Origin: Bacteroidota bacterium
GTDB lineage: Bacteria > Bacteroidota > Bacteroidia > Bacteroidales > Dysgonomonadaceae
Direction: 5' to 3'
NCBI GenBank assembly: GCA_023622765.1
Contig: JAMNYO010000070.1
Coordinates: forward strand, 92,877 to 156,876
DNA: 64,000 nt
A program made the position numbers and the translations under genes. This document shows, piece after piece, positions 18,517 through 27,044 of the stretch. The notes below the pieces were generated by a model. That model did not search any database. It saw only the letters and a list, made by a program, of their open reading frames with translations, and was not told the origin of the DNA. Position 1 is the first letter of the stretch. Every line of letters starts with the position of its first letter.

Positions 18517-20049
18517 CTACTGTTTAGGATTCCGTATGCGTTCATACGCTTCCGTCATCTCCTGCAGTTTCTCCGGCTCCGATTCGGCTAAATTTACCTG
18601 TTGGCCGAGGTCGTCTGCCAGGTTGTAGAGTTGGGGCTCACTGGAATTGCCTAGCTCGATGTTGACCATCTTGTTGACAGCGGGACCTTTATAGGGTGGG
18701 ATAAACACCCAATCACCCTGTCGGTAAGCTGTTTTGGTTGTTGCCTCCATGATCAGCTCCGAGCGCCCTTTCTCACTACGACCTAAGAATGCGTCGAGCA
18801 GCTCCTCACTATCGGGTCCCCTTTGGTCGCTTCCTACCAGTTTTGCCAGCGATGAGAAGAGGTCCATTTGCATGACCACCGCGTCGGAAACAGCGGGTTC
18901 TACCGTTCCTTTCCAGTAGACGAGGAACGGCACCCGTGTACCCCCTTCGAAAAGGCTGTATTTCCCTCCGCGGAATGGCCCGGACGGTTGGTGGTCTCCC
19001 AGTTTCTCCTCTGCGTCATCGTAATAGCCGTCATTCACAACTGCCCCGTTGTCGCTGCTAAAGATAATCAGCGTGTTTGCCATTAGGTTCTCCTCCTCGA
19101 GCGTTTTCAACAGTTCGCCCACGCACCAGTCCGCCTCCACGATCACGTCGCCACGCGGTCCCATACCCGATGTTCCCACGAAGCGCGGGTGTGGTGTTCG
19201 GGGCACGTGCGGTTGTTGCATCGCGTAGTAGAGGAAGAAGGGTTTCTCCTTATGGTTTCGGATATAGTCTTGCGCTTTCTGCAGGAAGTCGTCTGCCATA
19301 TCCTCGTCGACCCACATGGCCGATTTGCCCCCCTTCTGGAACCCGATCCTCGGTATCCCGTTATGGATGGAGTTGTTATGGCCGTTAAACCACATCATGG
19401 TGGTGCATAGCTCCGGGTTATCGAGACCAGTGGGTTCCCCCTCGAAATTCTCCTGGTAGTTCACAAAGAGCGGGTCGTCAGCCTCAAGTCCGACGACCTG
19501 CCCGTTTTCGAGATACACCGTGGGTACCCGGTCTTGCGTGGCCGCCATGATAAAGGAGTAGTCGAATCCCAACTCGTTGGGGCCCGGTGCTACCCGCTGG
19601 TTCCAGTCAACCGTTCCACTGCCCAGTCCCAGGTGCCATTTACCCACGATTCCCGTGTGGTATCCTTTTTCTTGCAGCATTTTGGGGAGTGTCATCCGGG
19701 CGGTATCGATAATCAGTGGCGCTTCGCCGGGCAGGATTTGCGCGCTTTTCTCGCGCCACGGGTATTCGCCGGTAAGCAACGCATACCTGCTGGGGGTACT
19801 GGTGGCGGAGGAGGAGTACCCGTTGGTGAAGCGTATCCCCCCGTGAGCCAGCCTGTCCATATTGGGCGTCTCAATTTTCGTAGCCCCGTAGGCACTCATA
19901 TCGCCGTAGCCCAGGTCGTCCATGTAGATCAGCACCACGTTTGGTTGCTGGGGTACTTGTTTCTCGCCCTGGCACCCGGCAAGTAGTGCCACGGAGCCAA
20001 GCCCAAGAAGTTTTGCTGGTGTTGAAATTGCTTGTCTCTTCATTTTCAT
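18517..20049 (-). CDS. lipoprotein sulfatase (S1 family, Ser-type)
   Basis: Type I sulfatase of 510 aa. The N-terminus has a lipobox, ALLAGC (Cys26), so the enzyme is probably a surface or periplasmic lipoprotein. The metal-binding PNVVLIYMDDLGYGD is at 36-50, and the maturation motif is STPSR with Ser84 as the predicted formylglycine precursor. GKWHLGLG and FSSDNGA follow at the expected distances. It lies 94 bases upstream of the fucosidase gene and 139 bases downstream of the third sulfatase on the same strand. Its sequence differs clearly from the other two sulfatases, which suggests that they remove different sulfates. Confidence 0.93.
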   Translation of the reverse strand: MKMKRQAISTPAKLLGLGSVALLAGCQGEKQVPQQPNVVLIYMDDLGYGDMSAYGATKIETPNMDRLAHGGIRFTNGYSSSATSTPSRYALLTGEYPWREKSAQILPGEAPLIIDTARMTLPKMLQEKGYHTGIVGKWHLGLGSGTVDWNQRVAPGPNELGFDYSFIMAATQDRVPTVYLENGQVVGLEADDPLFVNYQENFEGEPTGLDNPELCTTMMWFNGHNNSIHNGIPRIGFQKGGKSAMWVDEDMADDFLQKAQDYIRNHKEKPFFLYYAMQQPHVPRTPHPRFVGTSGMGPRGDVIVEADWCVGELLKTLEEENLMANTLIIFSSDNGAVVNDGYYDDAEEKLGDHQPSGPFRGGKYSLFEGGTRVPFLVYWKGTVEPAVSDAVVMQMDLFSSLAKLVGSDQRGPDSEELLDAFLGRSEKGRSELIMEATTKTAYRQGDWVFIPPYKGPAVNKMVNIELGNSSEPQLYNLADDLGQQVNLAESEPEKLQEMTEAYERIRNPKQ

Positions 20050-20188
20050 ACGATTATTTTATTCTTTTACATTTCAGTGTATGGAACTCGCTATTAATCA
20101 TGCTCGTTTCACACGATTATTTATATTTTTTACATTTATATTTCACTTACTATTTGGAACGTTTTTTAATCATCTGCTTTTGCGCTGA

Positions 20189-21814
20189 TTACTCGTCCGG
20201 CCAGGGGCATATGTCCTCTACCCCATCCACGTGATTTTTTTCGTTACTTGAGGGGTGTTCCGTCTCCCGTTTAGTAGCTTGACTCAAATCCCCGTTACGC
20301 TTAAAGGAGGGGCGTAGCGCGTTCACTCTTCGGAGGTATTCCCCCAATTCGGTGGCCAGCTGTTGCACCTGTTGAGGTTCTTTCTCGGCACGGTTCATGG
20401 TCTCGCCGATATCGTTGTTGATATTAAACAGCTCCTTCTTACCGGTATCGTAGTAATGTATCAGTTTCCAGTCGCCTTTCCGAATGGTGCTTGTGGTGCC
20501 GATACCGGGGCCCTCGTTCCCCCATAGGTTCGGGTAGTGCCATACCAGGGCTCGTTCCTTGTAATTCGTTTCTTCACCCCTAAGCTTAGGGATAAAGCTA
20601 ACCCCATCGATTGGTTGCTTGGTTTTTCGCTCCTCCACTTGCGCGATATCGAGGACGGTGGGGAAAAAGTCCTCGATGATCACGTAGTCGTCGCACCGGC
20701 TACCCGGTGCCGTTACGCCTGGCCATTTCACGATCATCGGCACGCGGATGCCCCCTTCGTAAGCCGACCCCTTACCGCTATTCAGTGGTGCGTTCTGGGT
20801 ATGTAGTGGCGCGTCGCGCCAACGCGTGGAGGTCGAGAATCCGCCGTTGTCCGACATGAAGATAACCGCCGTGTTCTCTTCCAGCCCATTTTCTTCCAGC
20901 CACCCCATAATGTCCCCCAGGCTTTTATCCATCCCTTCGATGAGTGCCGCATACGCTGCCTCCTTCTCAGATAGCCCGGCATCCAGGTATTTCTGGTAGA
21001 ACCGGGCGTCCCTGTCAATGGGTATATGGATCGCGTAGTGTGCCATATAGAGGAAGAAGGGTTGCTCCAGTTTCTTGGCTTTGTCGAGTGCGCTCAACGC
21101 CTCAAGGGTCAGCGCCTCCGTGACGAACGTGTCGCTGCCCCAGTACTTCTCCAGTCCGGGAACCGCTTGTGGTGGTGACGGACTGCCGTCGGTCCGGTTC
21201 CCGTAATTCTTTTCACCGTGGTAACTGGTAAGTCCCCCTCCGGCATGACCCGCTATATTGACTTCGAAACCGAAGTGATGCGGGTTCTCCCCCGGGGTAT
21301 CTATTGCCCCCAAGTGTGATTTGCCACAGTGAATGGTATGGTAGCCGCTATTTTTCAATAGTTGGGGTAATGCTGTGACTTCGTACGTGAGCGGTATGCC
21401 GGGTGACTGGCTAATGCCATTTAAGTTCCACACGGGGAAGGTAAGGGTGGTACTCTCCTTGTCGCTACTTTTGTTTTTATGGAGCGTCCAATTGGTCACC
21501 CGATGTCTGGCGGCATTCATACCCGTCATCAGGCTAACGCGGGTGGGCGAACTAACGCTGCATGCGTACGATTGCGTGAAGGCCATTCCCTGTGCTGCCA
21601 ACCGCTCCATATTGGGCGTATGGTATCGCTCGTTAAGGGGTGTTTTCTCTTTCCAAAAGGGGTACGACGTGTCCTGCCACCCCATGTCATCGACCATGAA
21701 AAGGATGATGTTGGGGCGTTCACCGGCAACGGCACCGTTTTGCGGCGATAATCCCATCAGCGGGGCCAGAGCGACCGGTGCTATTTTTTTAAAACGTCTC
21801 ATAGTATCTATCAC
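20189..21814 (-). CDS. secreted sulfatase (S1 family, Ser-type)
   Basis: Type I sulfatase of 541 aa. Metal-binding PNIILFMVDDMGWQD (34-48), maturation motif SSPTR (Ser88), GKSHLGAI and FMSDNGG are all present. GKSHLG replaces the GKWHLG of the other sulfatases. The preceding residues are weakly hydrophobic and could be a signal peptide; the start may be Met1 or Met5. About 40 C-terminal residues after the conserved domain are hydrophilic and look like a non-conserved tail. It sits between the phosphatase-family gene and the lipoprotein sulfatase in the same run of genes. Confidence 0.92.
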   Translation of the reverse strand: MIDTMRRFKKIAPVALAPLMGLSPQNGAVAGERPNIILFMVDDMGWQDTSYPFWKEKTPLNERYHTPNMERLAAQGMAFTQSYACSVSSPTRVSLMTGMNAARHRVTNWTLHKNKSSDKESTTLTFPVWNLNGISQSPGIPLTYEVTALPQLLKNSGYHTIHCGKSHLGAIDTPGENPHHFGFEVNIAGHAGGGLTSYHGEKNYGNRTDGSPSPPQAVPGLEKYWGSDTFVTEALTLEALSALDKAKKLEQPFFLYMAHYAIHIPIDRDARFYQKYLDAGLSEKEAAYAALIEGMDKSLGDIMGWLEENGLEENTAVIFMSDNGGFSTSTRWRDAPLHTQNAPLNSGKGSAYEGGIRVPMIVKWPGVTAPGSRCDDYVIIEDFFPTVLDIAQVEERKTKQPIDGVSFIPKLRGEETNYKERALVWHYPNLWGNEGPGIGTTSTIRKGDWKLIHYYDTGKKELFNINNDIGETMNRAEKEPQQVQQLATELGEYLRRVNALRPSFKRNGDLSQATKRETEHPSSNEKNHVDGVEDICPWPDE

Positions 21815-21923
21815 TTATCGTTACTTGCTCTGTCATACTTTACCAACCTTCAGCTTCCTGCTTTCCACTTACCACTTTTAACTTACCTCTCTCTTTTCAG
21901 CAGCACCTCTCCCACTGCGTTTA

Positions 21924-22778
21924 TCATTCCGAAGCGGGTGTTTTCAACTGTACATCCACGAAAAGGGGTAAGTGGTCCGATGCCACTTTTTCGTCGATGA
22001 CCCGTGCGTTGTGCTTCGTGTAGGTCTGTCCGTTGCCAGTATACCCCAGGATGTAGTCGATGGTCGCCTTGGGATTCGTGGACGGTGCGGTGTTGTGGTC
22101 GGGATTGGATAGGATTTGCCACTGCTGGCTTAAAAACTGTATCGGTGCCGAATCGGGTCTCGCGTTCAGGTCGCCGATCAGGAAAACCGGCTTGTTATAC
22201 CCCTTTACCGCTTCCGTGATAATCTTCACTGACTGAAGCCGCTCCTCCCCGTTGAGGGAGAGGTGCGTGTTTACCACCACGTATTTCTCTAACTCCACGA
22301 TCTGTGCGGTACGGGCTTCGTTGGCGCCGGGAAGTGCGATCTTCTTCACGTTAATCGGTTTCTCCCGGGTCAGCAACCCGTTGCCGTACTTGCCACCATC
22401 GTGCAGGATAGAGTAGCCGAAGGTGGCATGCATACCGGTCTGTTCCGAGAGTTGTTGCAAGATATCGATATTCCCGCTACGGTTCACCACGCTATCTACC
22501 TCTTGGAGACCCACCACTTCCGGGTTCACCTGGTTGATTAACCTACCGATTCGCTTGATGTCCACCTGATTATCCATCCCCTGGCCGTGGTGGATGTTGT
22601 AGCTCATGATCCGGTGCGTCTTCTCCCGTTGCGGGAAGGGGCGGTCGGACTCCAGCGGGCTCGTCTGCGCTTCGCCGTTCAACAGCGAAAGAGTAAGGAA
22701 CAGGAGCAGGAGCGAAAGCGAGATGGTGAACGTGTGCGCTTTCGCACACGAAGTCGTTTTTTTCATCGTTTCGTGCAT
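21924..22778 (-). CDS. secreted endonuclease/exonuclease/phosphatase family protein
   Basis: Metal-dependent hydrolase of the DNase I / sphingomyelinase fold, 284 aa. Conserved motifs are MSYNIHHG (58-65), GLQEVD (90-95), NTHLSL, GDLNARPDS and SDHLPL, the complete active site. A strong N-terminal signal segment (LSLLLLFLTLSLLNGEAQ) indicates export, so nuclease action on chromosomal DNA is unlikely. Phosphodiesterase or phosphatase activity on a lipid, nucleotide or glycan substrate is possible. Two ATGs (22778 and 22766) are in frame. Its place between the sulfatase and DUF4091 genes suggests a role in the same degradative process, but this is inference. Confidence 0.85.
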   Translation of the reverse strand: MHETMKKTTSCAKAHTFTISLSLLLLFLTLSLLNGEAQTSPLESDRPFPQREKTHRIMSYNIHHGQGMDNQVDIKRIGRLINQVNPEVVGLQEVDSVVNRSGNIDILQQLSEQTGMHATFGYSILHDGGKYGNGLLTREKPINVKKIALPGANEARTAQIVELEKYVVVNTHLSLNGEERLQSVKIITEAVKGYNKPVFLIGDLNARPDSAPIQFLSQQWQILSNPDHNTAPSTNPKATIDYILGYTGNGQTYTKHNARVIDEKVASDHLPLFVDVQLKTPASE

Positions 22779-22842
22779 TAGGCGGTTGCTTGTGTATCTG
22801 ATTGGTGATGATTCCGTTCAAAAAAATTGATGATGCTTCTGT

Positions 22843-24621
22843 CTACGAGTTCAGCAGCTGCTTGGCCTCGTTGAGTTTCTCTAACCAGTCGTTGGAAGGC
22901 TCCATGGCTTCGAAAAACTTGATGGCCTTCTCCAGTTTCGTCAACTTTTCAAGCGCCTCGGGGCTGTTCTCATCGCTATAGGCTTTCCTCAGTACCCGTA
23001 TCTTTTCTACATCCTGGATTCCCTCTACCAGCCGTTCAAACCGGATGGAGCTGCGGGCATCGGGGTAGACAATATAGGTGTCTCCCGCGGGCCAGGTGCG
23101 GAATCGTGAGTCGGTCAGCGGGCTTTCCACCCACGAGTTGTAGGACCAGCGCAAGAACCCGTCTAGGTCAAGAGCCACCGCGTGCCAGGCCAAGTAGACC
23201 GCTTCAGCCGAAGGGGAGAAGGTGAAGGTGTTGGGGAATTTAGCGGAGCAGCAGACATAGTAGGTGGTGTTGAGTCCCTTTTCTCTTCTTGCCGTTATCT
23301 CTTCTTGGGTAGGTGTTGTCCATGCACCCACGCAAATATCCTTGATCCACGGGTATTGCTGGTAGCTCTTGTGGTTGTCTGCAAGGGAGACGCCCAGCTC
23401 GGGAGCGTAGCGGTTCAGCACTTTCAGTGCAGCTTTCATATCGTCCGGTCCCCGCTCGTCCATTGCGATATTGGTAATTTCCAGCCATCCTTTCTCACGG
23501 AGATGACGGGTGAAGTCGGTGAGGAATACGCCCCACAGCGTTTGGTACTCTTTGGACTGTGCCTTGAGTTCTACCGTTACCAGCTCTTTCTTCTGCATGT
23601 CGTTGTAGTGCAGCTGATTGTTCCAGGTGAGTAGGGAGTAGCAGTTAATCATCTTGTTGATTCCCAGGCTCATCATAAATTCTACCCAGCGGTCGAACAC
23701 GCTATAGTCGAACGTCCAGCTTCCGTCTTCGTTCTTCGTCCAGGTAATCATATCGGCATACGCGTCGTAGCATTGGTGGTTCCACGGGTCCTTGTTGAGC
23801 GTGGCGGTAATCACTTTTTGTCCCCCGTCAGCCAACATTTTCATTAGCGGACGCATCTTCTCAAAATGAGCGTCGCTCCACACTTCCAGGTCATGCACCC
23901 TCGCCACGGCCGTTGGATGCTGCCACAGGTCCAGGTGGTAGAGCCACTCCGATGGCTCGGGGAGTACCCGGTCCACCACGTTCAGTTCGATATCGAAGGT
24001 TTGCGACCGTTGTTTCTTCGCGTGGAGAGTGACTTCTCCTTTATAGTTGCCCGCGATTGCATCAGCTGGGATGTGGATGGTGAGCCAAAGGGGTCTCACC
24101 GTTTTCGCCTCCAGGTTGAAGCACTCCAGCGTGTCGAGCATATCGGGCGCTAGCGATGCGGCGTAGTCTTCCGGTTTGCGGCGTTCGCAACCACCGCCAA
24201 ACTCATCAGTCATCACGTATCGCACGAATCGGGCTTGCGCGATGGAGGCAGGTAGTACGTTGCCATCTCCTTTGAACTCTCCGATTTCGTACTCCACCTG
24301 CTGAATCTCTTCCGCACTCCACAGGAGGAGTTGAGCGGAGACCCTCTCCCCTTTCCACCCGGTGACGAAGGTCTGGTTAACAGGGGTGATTTCGGGCGCC
24401 ACCGATTTAGGCAGCTTCTCGTCGATAGAGATAAACGAGGCGTGCAGCCCTTTTGGCACGTGCGACCAATCGGAAAGCGTGTCGTTCGTGGGGTCTTGCA
24501 TCTCTGGGTAGGTGGCGCACTCTTTTTGGGGCCGCTTATTGTTGCATGAAATGGTTGTCAGCAGGGCCAACCCGAACGCCGTGCAGAGCGCTGTTCGAAA
24601 AATGGATGTAGCGATTTTCAT
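22843..24621 (-). CDS. DUF4091 / GH123-like glycoside hydrolase lipoprotein
   Basis: A 592-aa predicted lipoprotein (TTISC, Cys26) with an N-terminal beta-rich domain and a DUF4091 catalytic region, related to glycoside hydrolase family 123 beta-N-acetylgalactosaminidases. The acidic pair expected in the active site is visible in NIAMDERGPDDM (Asp388-Glu389). The C-terminal text GFLRWSYNSWVESP and the YPDARSSIRFERLVEGIQD segment are characteristic of DUF4091. It heads the minus-strand run of five genes ending with the fucosidase; a promoter is at 24711-24741. A GalNAc-containing sulfated, fucosylated glycan would fit the combination, but substrate identity is inference. Confidence 0.85.
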   Translation of the reverse strand: MKIATSIFRTALCTAFGLALLTTISCNNKRPQKECATYPEMQDPTNDTLSDWSHVPKGLHASFISIDEKLPKSVAPEITPVNQTFVTGWKGERVSAQLLLWSAEEIQQVEYEIGEFKGDGNVLPASIAQARFVRYVMTDEFGGGCERRKPEDYAASLAPDMLDTLECFNLEAKTVRPLWLTIHIPADAIAGNYKGEVTLHAKKQRSQTFDIELNVVDRVLPEPSEWLYHLDLWQHPTAVARVHDLEVWSDAHFEKMRPLMKMLADGGQKVITATLNKDPWNHQCYDAYADMITWTKNEDGSWTFDYSVFDRWVEFMMSLGINKMINCYSLLTWNNQLHYNDMQKKELVTVELKAQSKEYQTLWGVFLTDFTRHLREKGWLEITNIAMDERGPDDMKAALKVLNRYAPELGVSLADNHKSYQQYPWIKDICVGAWTTPTQEEITARREKGLNTTYYVCCSAKFPNTFTFSPSAEAVYLAWHAVALDLDGFLRWSYNSWVESPLTDSRFRTWPAGDTYIVYPDARSSIRFERLVEGIQDVEKIRVLRKAYSDENSPEALEKLTKLEKAIKFFEAMEPSNDWLEKLNEAKQLLNS

Positions 24622-24710
24622 AAATTTGTTGGTTTTATATGATCGATTATGTTTCTCTCTTTCTTGAACCGGTTTAATATTTTTCCCTGACTCTCGCGAG
24701 GTTATCCTGA

Positions 24711-24741
24711 CAAAAATAGGTGAAAAAACGGCTTCCTACAA
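24711..24741 (-). promoter_or_regulatory. promoter of the sulfatase/fucosidase gene run
   Basis: Minus-strand TATTTTTG (24711-24718) with TTG (24739-24741) 20 bases upstream. It is the only clear TAnnTTTG box ahead of the five-gene run 24621 to 17034, and it leaves a leader of about 85 bases. The remainder of 24622-24902 shows no ORF or structured element. Confidence 0.5.
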
Positions 24742-24883
24742 GTGTTTAAGATAAAAACGTGCGGAGCAGGGGTAAGTATCGGGTACAATATTATAGAGGA
24801 TGGGGATAAACCCAACGCAACAGGATCATACCTTGGTAGCGGATAAAAAGGGACCCCCTGGTTTACAATTTCAAAAAATGTAG

Positions 24884-24891
24884 TACATTTG
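24884..24891 (+). promoter_or_regulatory. -7 promoter element for the DAHP synthase gene, very close to its start
   Basis: TACATTTG matches TAnnTTTG, with GTTT at about the right -33 distance (24861-24864). Only 11 bases separate it from the ATG at 24903, so the transcript would have a 5' UTR of only a few bases. Confidence 0.5.
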
Positions 24892-24902
24892 TATGGATAG
24901 CT

Positions 24903-26000
24903 ATGAAATTTGAATCCATTTTTTTACCGGGTGTAGACGTGAAGCGGCCGCTGGTGATTGCCGGCCCATGTAGTGCCGAAACGGAGGAGCAGGTACTGGT
25001 CACCGCCAAACAGTTGGCGGCAGCCGGCGTGAAGATATTCAGGGCGGGGGTATGGAAACCCCGCACCAAGCCGGGTGGCTTCGAGGGGGTAGGTAGTCCC
25101 GCGCTCGAATGGCTGAAACGGGTTAAGCTGGAGACCGACATGTACGTAACTACCGAGGTGGCCACGGAGAAGCACGTGGACGAGGTCCTGAAGTATGGGG
25201 TGGACCTGTTGTGGGTAGGAGCCCGAACGACAGCGAATCCTTTCGCGGTGCAGGAGATCGCGGATGCCTTGAAAGGGGCGGACATCCCTGTTTTTATCAA
25301 AAATCCGGTGAATCCCGATATTGAGCTATGGGTAGGTGCTATAGAGCGGTTTTATAACGCGGGTGTTAAGCAGATTGGATTGATCCACAGGGGATTTAGT
25401 TCAAGTAACATGGCGATCTACCGAAACATGCCGCAATGGCATATCCCCATCGAGATGAAACGCCGCTTTCCTTCCCTTCCCATGCTGTGTGATCCGAGTC
25501 ACATGGGGGGACAACGCGATATGATCTTGAAGCTGAGCCAGCAGGCGATGGACCTTAACTACCTCGGCCTGATGATCGAGGTGCATTGCTGTCCCGATGA
25601 GGCATGGAGCGATAAGGAGCAGCAGATCACCTCGGATGCGCTAAAGAAGGTGCTGAATGATCTTGTGATTCGAGATACGATGCAGACCACGGAGAGTCTC
25701 GCTACCCTCCGCGACCAGATAGATGACTTGGATAACGAGTTGTTGCGGCTGCTCTCCAAGCGGATGCGCGTTTCACGGGAGATAGGCCATTACAAGCTGG
25801 ATCATGGTATGCCTATCCTGCAGACGCAACGGTACGACCATATACTCACCGATCGGTCAAGTCATGGAGAGCGCCTAGATATGTCGGGCGATTTCATCAA
25901 GCGCATGCTGGAGGCGATCCACTCCGAATCAATCCGACAGCAGATGGTGGTCATGGAAGAGGCGAAAGAGAGACCGAAACGAAGCCCGTCAAACGGATGA
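24903..26000 (+). CDS. bifunctional DAHP synthase / chorismate mutase
   Basis: Fusion of a type I-beta 3-deoxy-7-phosphoheptulonate synthase (about residues 1-260) with an AroQ-type chorismate mutase (about 265-350); 365 aa in total. The synthase opens with RPLVIAGPCSAETEEQV and has the metal and PEP motifs KPRTKPGGFEG, KNPVNPD and CDPSHMGG. The mutase part shows LRDQIDDLDNELLRLLSKR with the catalytic arginine and lysine spacing. It commits carbon to the shikimate pathway, and the mutase domain probably gives allosteric control by prephenate or chorismate. The start is well fixed by family alignment (MKFESIFLPG), though the promoter lies almost on top of it. Confidence 0.95.
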   Translation: MKFESIFLPGVDVKRPLVIAGPCSAETEEQVLVTAKQLAAAGVKIFRAGVWKPRTKPGGFEGVGSPALEWLKRVKLETDMYVTTEVATEKHVDEVLKYGVDLLWVGARTTANPFAVQEIADALKGADIPVFIKNPVNPDIELWVGAIERFYNAGVKQIGLIHRGFSSSNMAIYRNMPQWHIPIEMKRRFPSLPMLCDPSHMGGQRDMILKLSQQAMDLNYLGLMIEVHCCPDEAWSDKEQQITSDALKKVLNDLVIRDTMQTTESLATLRDQIDDLDNELLRLLSKRMRVSREIGHYKLDHGMPILQTQRYDHILTDRSSHGERLDMSGDFIKRMLEAIHSESIRQQMVVMEEAKERPKRSPSNG

Positions 26001-26002
26001 AG

Positions 26003-26053
26003 GATCTCCTCACGGAGGTGTCGGGAGGAGATCAACAAGTAGCCCGGGCTACT
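26003..26053. terminator. two inverted repeats between convergent genes
   Basis: GATCTCCT (26003-26010) pairs perfectly with AGGAGATC (26026-26033). Next to it, AGTAGCCCGGGCTACT (26038-26053) is a perfect 16-base palindrome that includes the stop codon of the cyclophilin gene. They fill the whole gap between two converging genes and may act as a bidirectional terminator or mRNA-end stabiliser. Neither is followed by a T run, so intrinsic termination is uncertain. Confidence 0.45.
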
Positions 26054-26900
26054 CGGTATACACACGGATTATTTTCACGTCGCTAACGGGGCGGCCATGG
26101 GCATCCACGGGTAGTGCGGCGATTTTATCGATCACCTCTAGTCCCTCTACAACCTCTCCGAACACGGTGTAGCCACCGTTCAGGTGGACTACGCCGCCCG
26201 ATTTTTTGTACACATCCCTCGACCCTTCGGGGATAACTGTCCGGCTGGGCGATCGCATGAACAGGGAGTCCACTACCGCGAGGAGGGAGTCGCGTACCAC
26301 CTTGTACCGCTTTGGGTTATTGGCCTTGAGACGCTCCAGCTCTTTCTCACGAGGGGTGTAATGGGTGTTGAGCAGCTTGTTCCTGACCGGTGCGTTATCT
26401 GCCACATCGATGGAGTCGAGCTGCTTATCCGTGTACTTCTTTCCCTGCACGATGTAGAATTGCGATGCGTCGGACTTCTTCTGGGGATTCTCCTGGTCGC
26501 CTTTCCTAGGTGCGGCCAACGCCCCTTTCTTATGGTAGCGCTGCTCCCGGAACTCGGGCATTAGTTCCATATCCTTTCGACCGCTGCCAATCCGTTGACC
26601 GGGGCGGGCATTGCGAGAGTCCTGCGCACCCCCTTGAATCACGAAATCCTTTACCACCCGGTGGAAGAGCGTCCCGTTAAAGTAGCCCTGCTTGATGAGT
26701 TTCAAGTAGTGATCGCTATGCACGGGGGTGTCGTCGTACAACACTGCCTTCATCGTGCCGTGGTTGGTCTCGATCACGATGGTGGGGTACTTGGTCTGCG
26801 CACTGAGTGTAGGTCCGAGGCATACAGATGGCAAGAGTGTGAACCCTAAGAGCGTGAAAACAAAAAGGGCAATGGGGCGAATTATATCTCTTTTTACCAT
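26049..26900 (-). CDS. exported cyclophilin-type peptidyl-prolyl isomerase
   Basis: Cyclophilin-family prolyl isomerase of 283 aa for protein folding in the periplasm. It has an N-terminal hydrophobic signal segment ending near LSAQ. The cyclophilin core is visible as YFNGTLFHRVVKDFVIQGG, then SQFYIVQG, and after an interruption GGYTVFGEVVEGLEVIDKI. The interruption is a charged, helical insertion of about 70 residues (around 160-230) between the active-site strands, common in Bacteroidetes members. It stands alone: convergent with the DAHP synthase gene and 144 bases from the broken lptF-like gene, with no clear promoter box in that gap (only a 7/8 match). Confidence 0.92.
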   Translation of the reverse strand: MVKRDIIRPIALFVFTLLGFTLLPSVCLGPTLSAQTKYPTIVIETNHGTMKAVLYDDTPVHSDHYLKLIKQGYFNGTLFHRVVKDFVIQGGAQDSRNARPGQRIGSGRKDMELMPEFREQRYHKKGALAAPRKGDQENPQKKSDASQFYIVQGKKYTDKQLDSIDVADNAPVRNKLLNTHYTPREKELERLKANNPKRYKVVRDSLLAVVDSLFMRSPSRTVIPEGSRDVYKKSGGVVHLNGGYTVFGEVVEGLEVIDKIAALPVDAHGRPVSDVKIIRVYTE

Positions 26901-27044
26901 AATGCTGTTATTTTAGAGTTGTTGAAGTCGTTGAACAAAAATGAATATTACAAAACCGTTGCATTCATAATATTTACGTCATATTGCTTTACTTATCGCG
27001 GAAGTTGTGCGAAACCGCACACCACACCGTGCTATGGCTATTCC

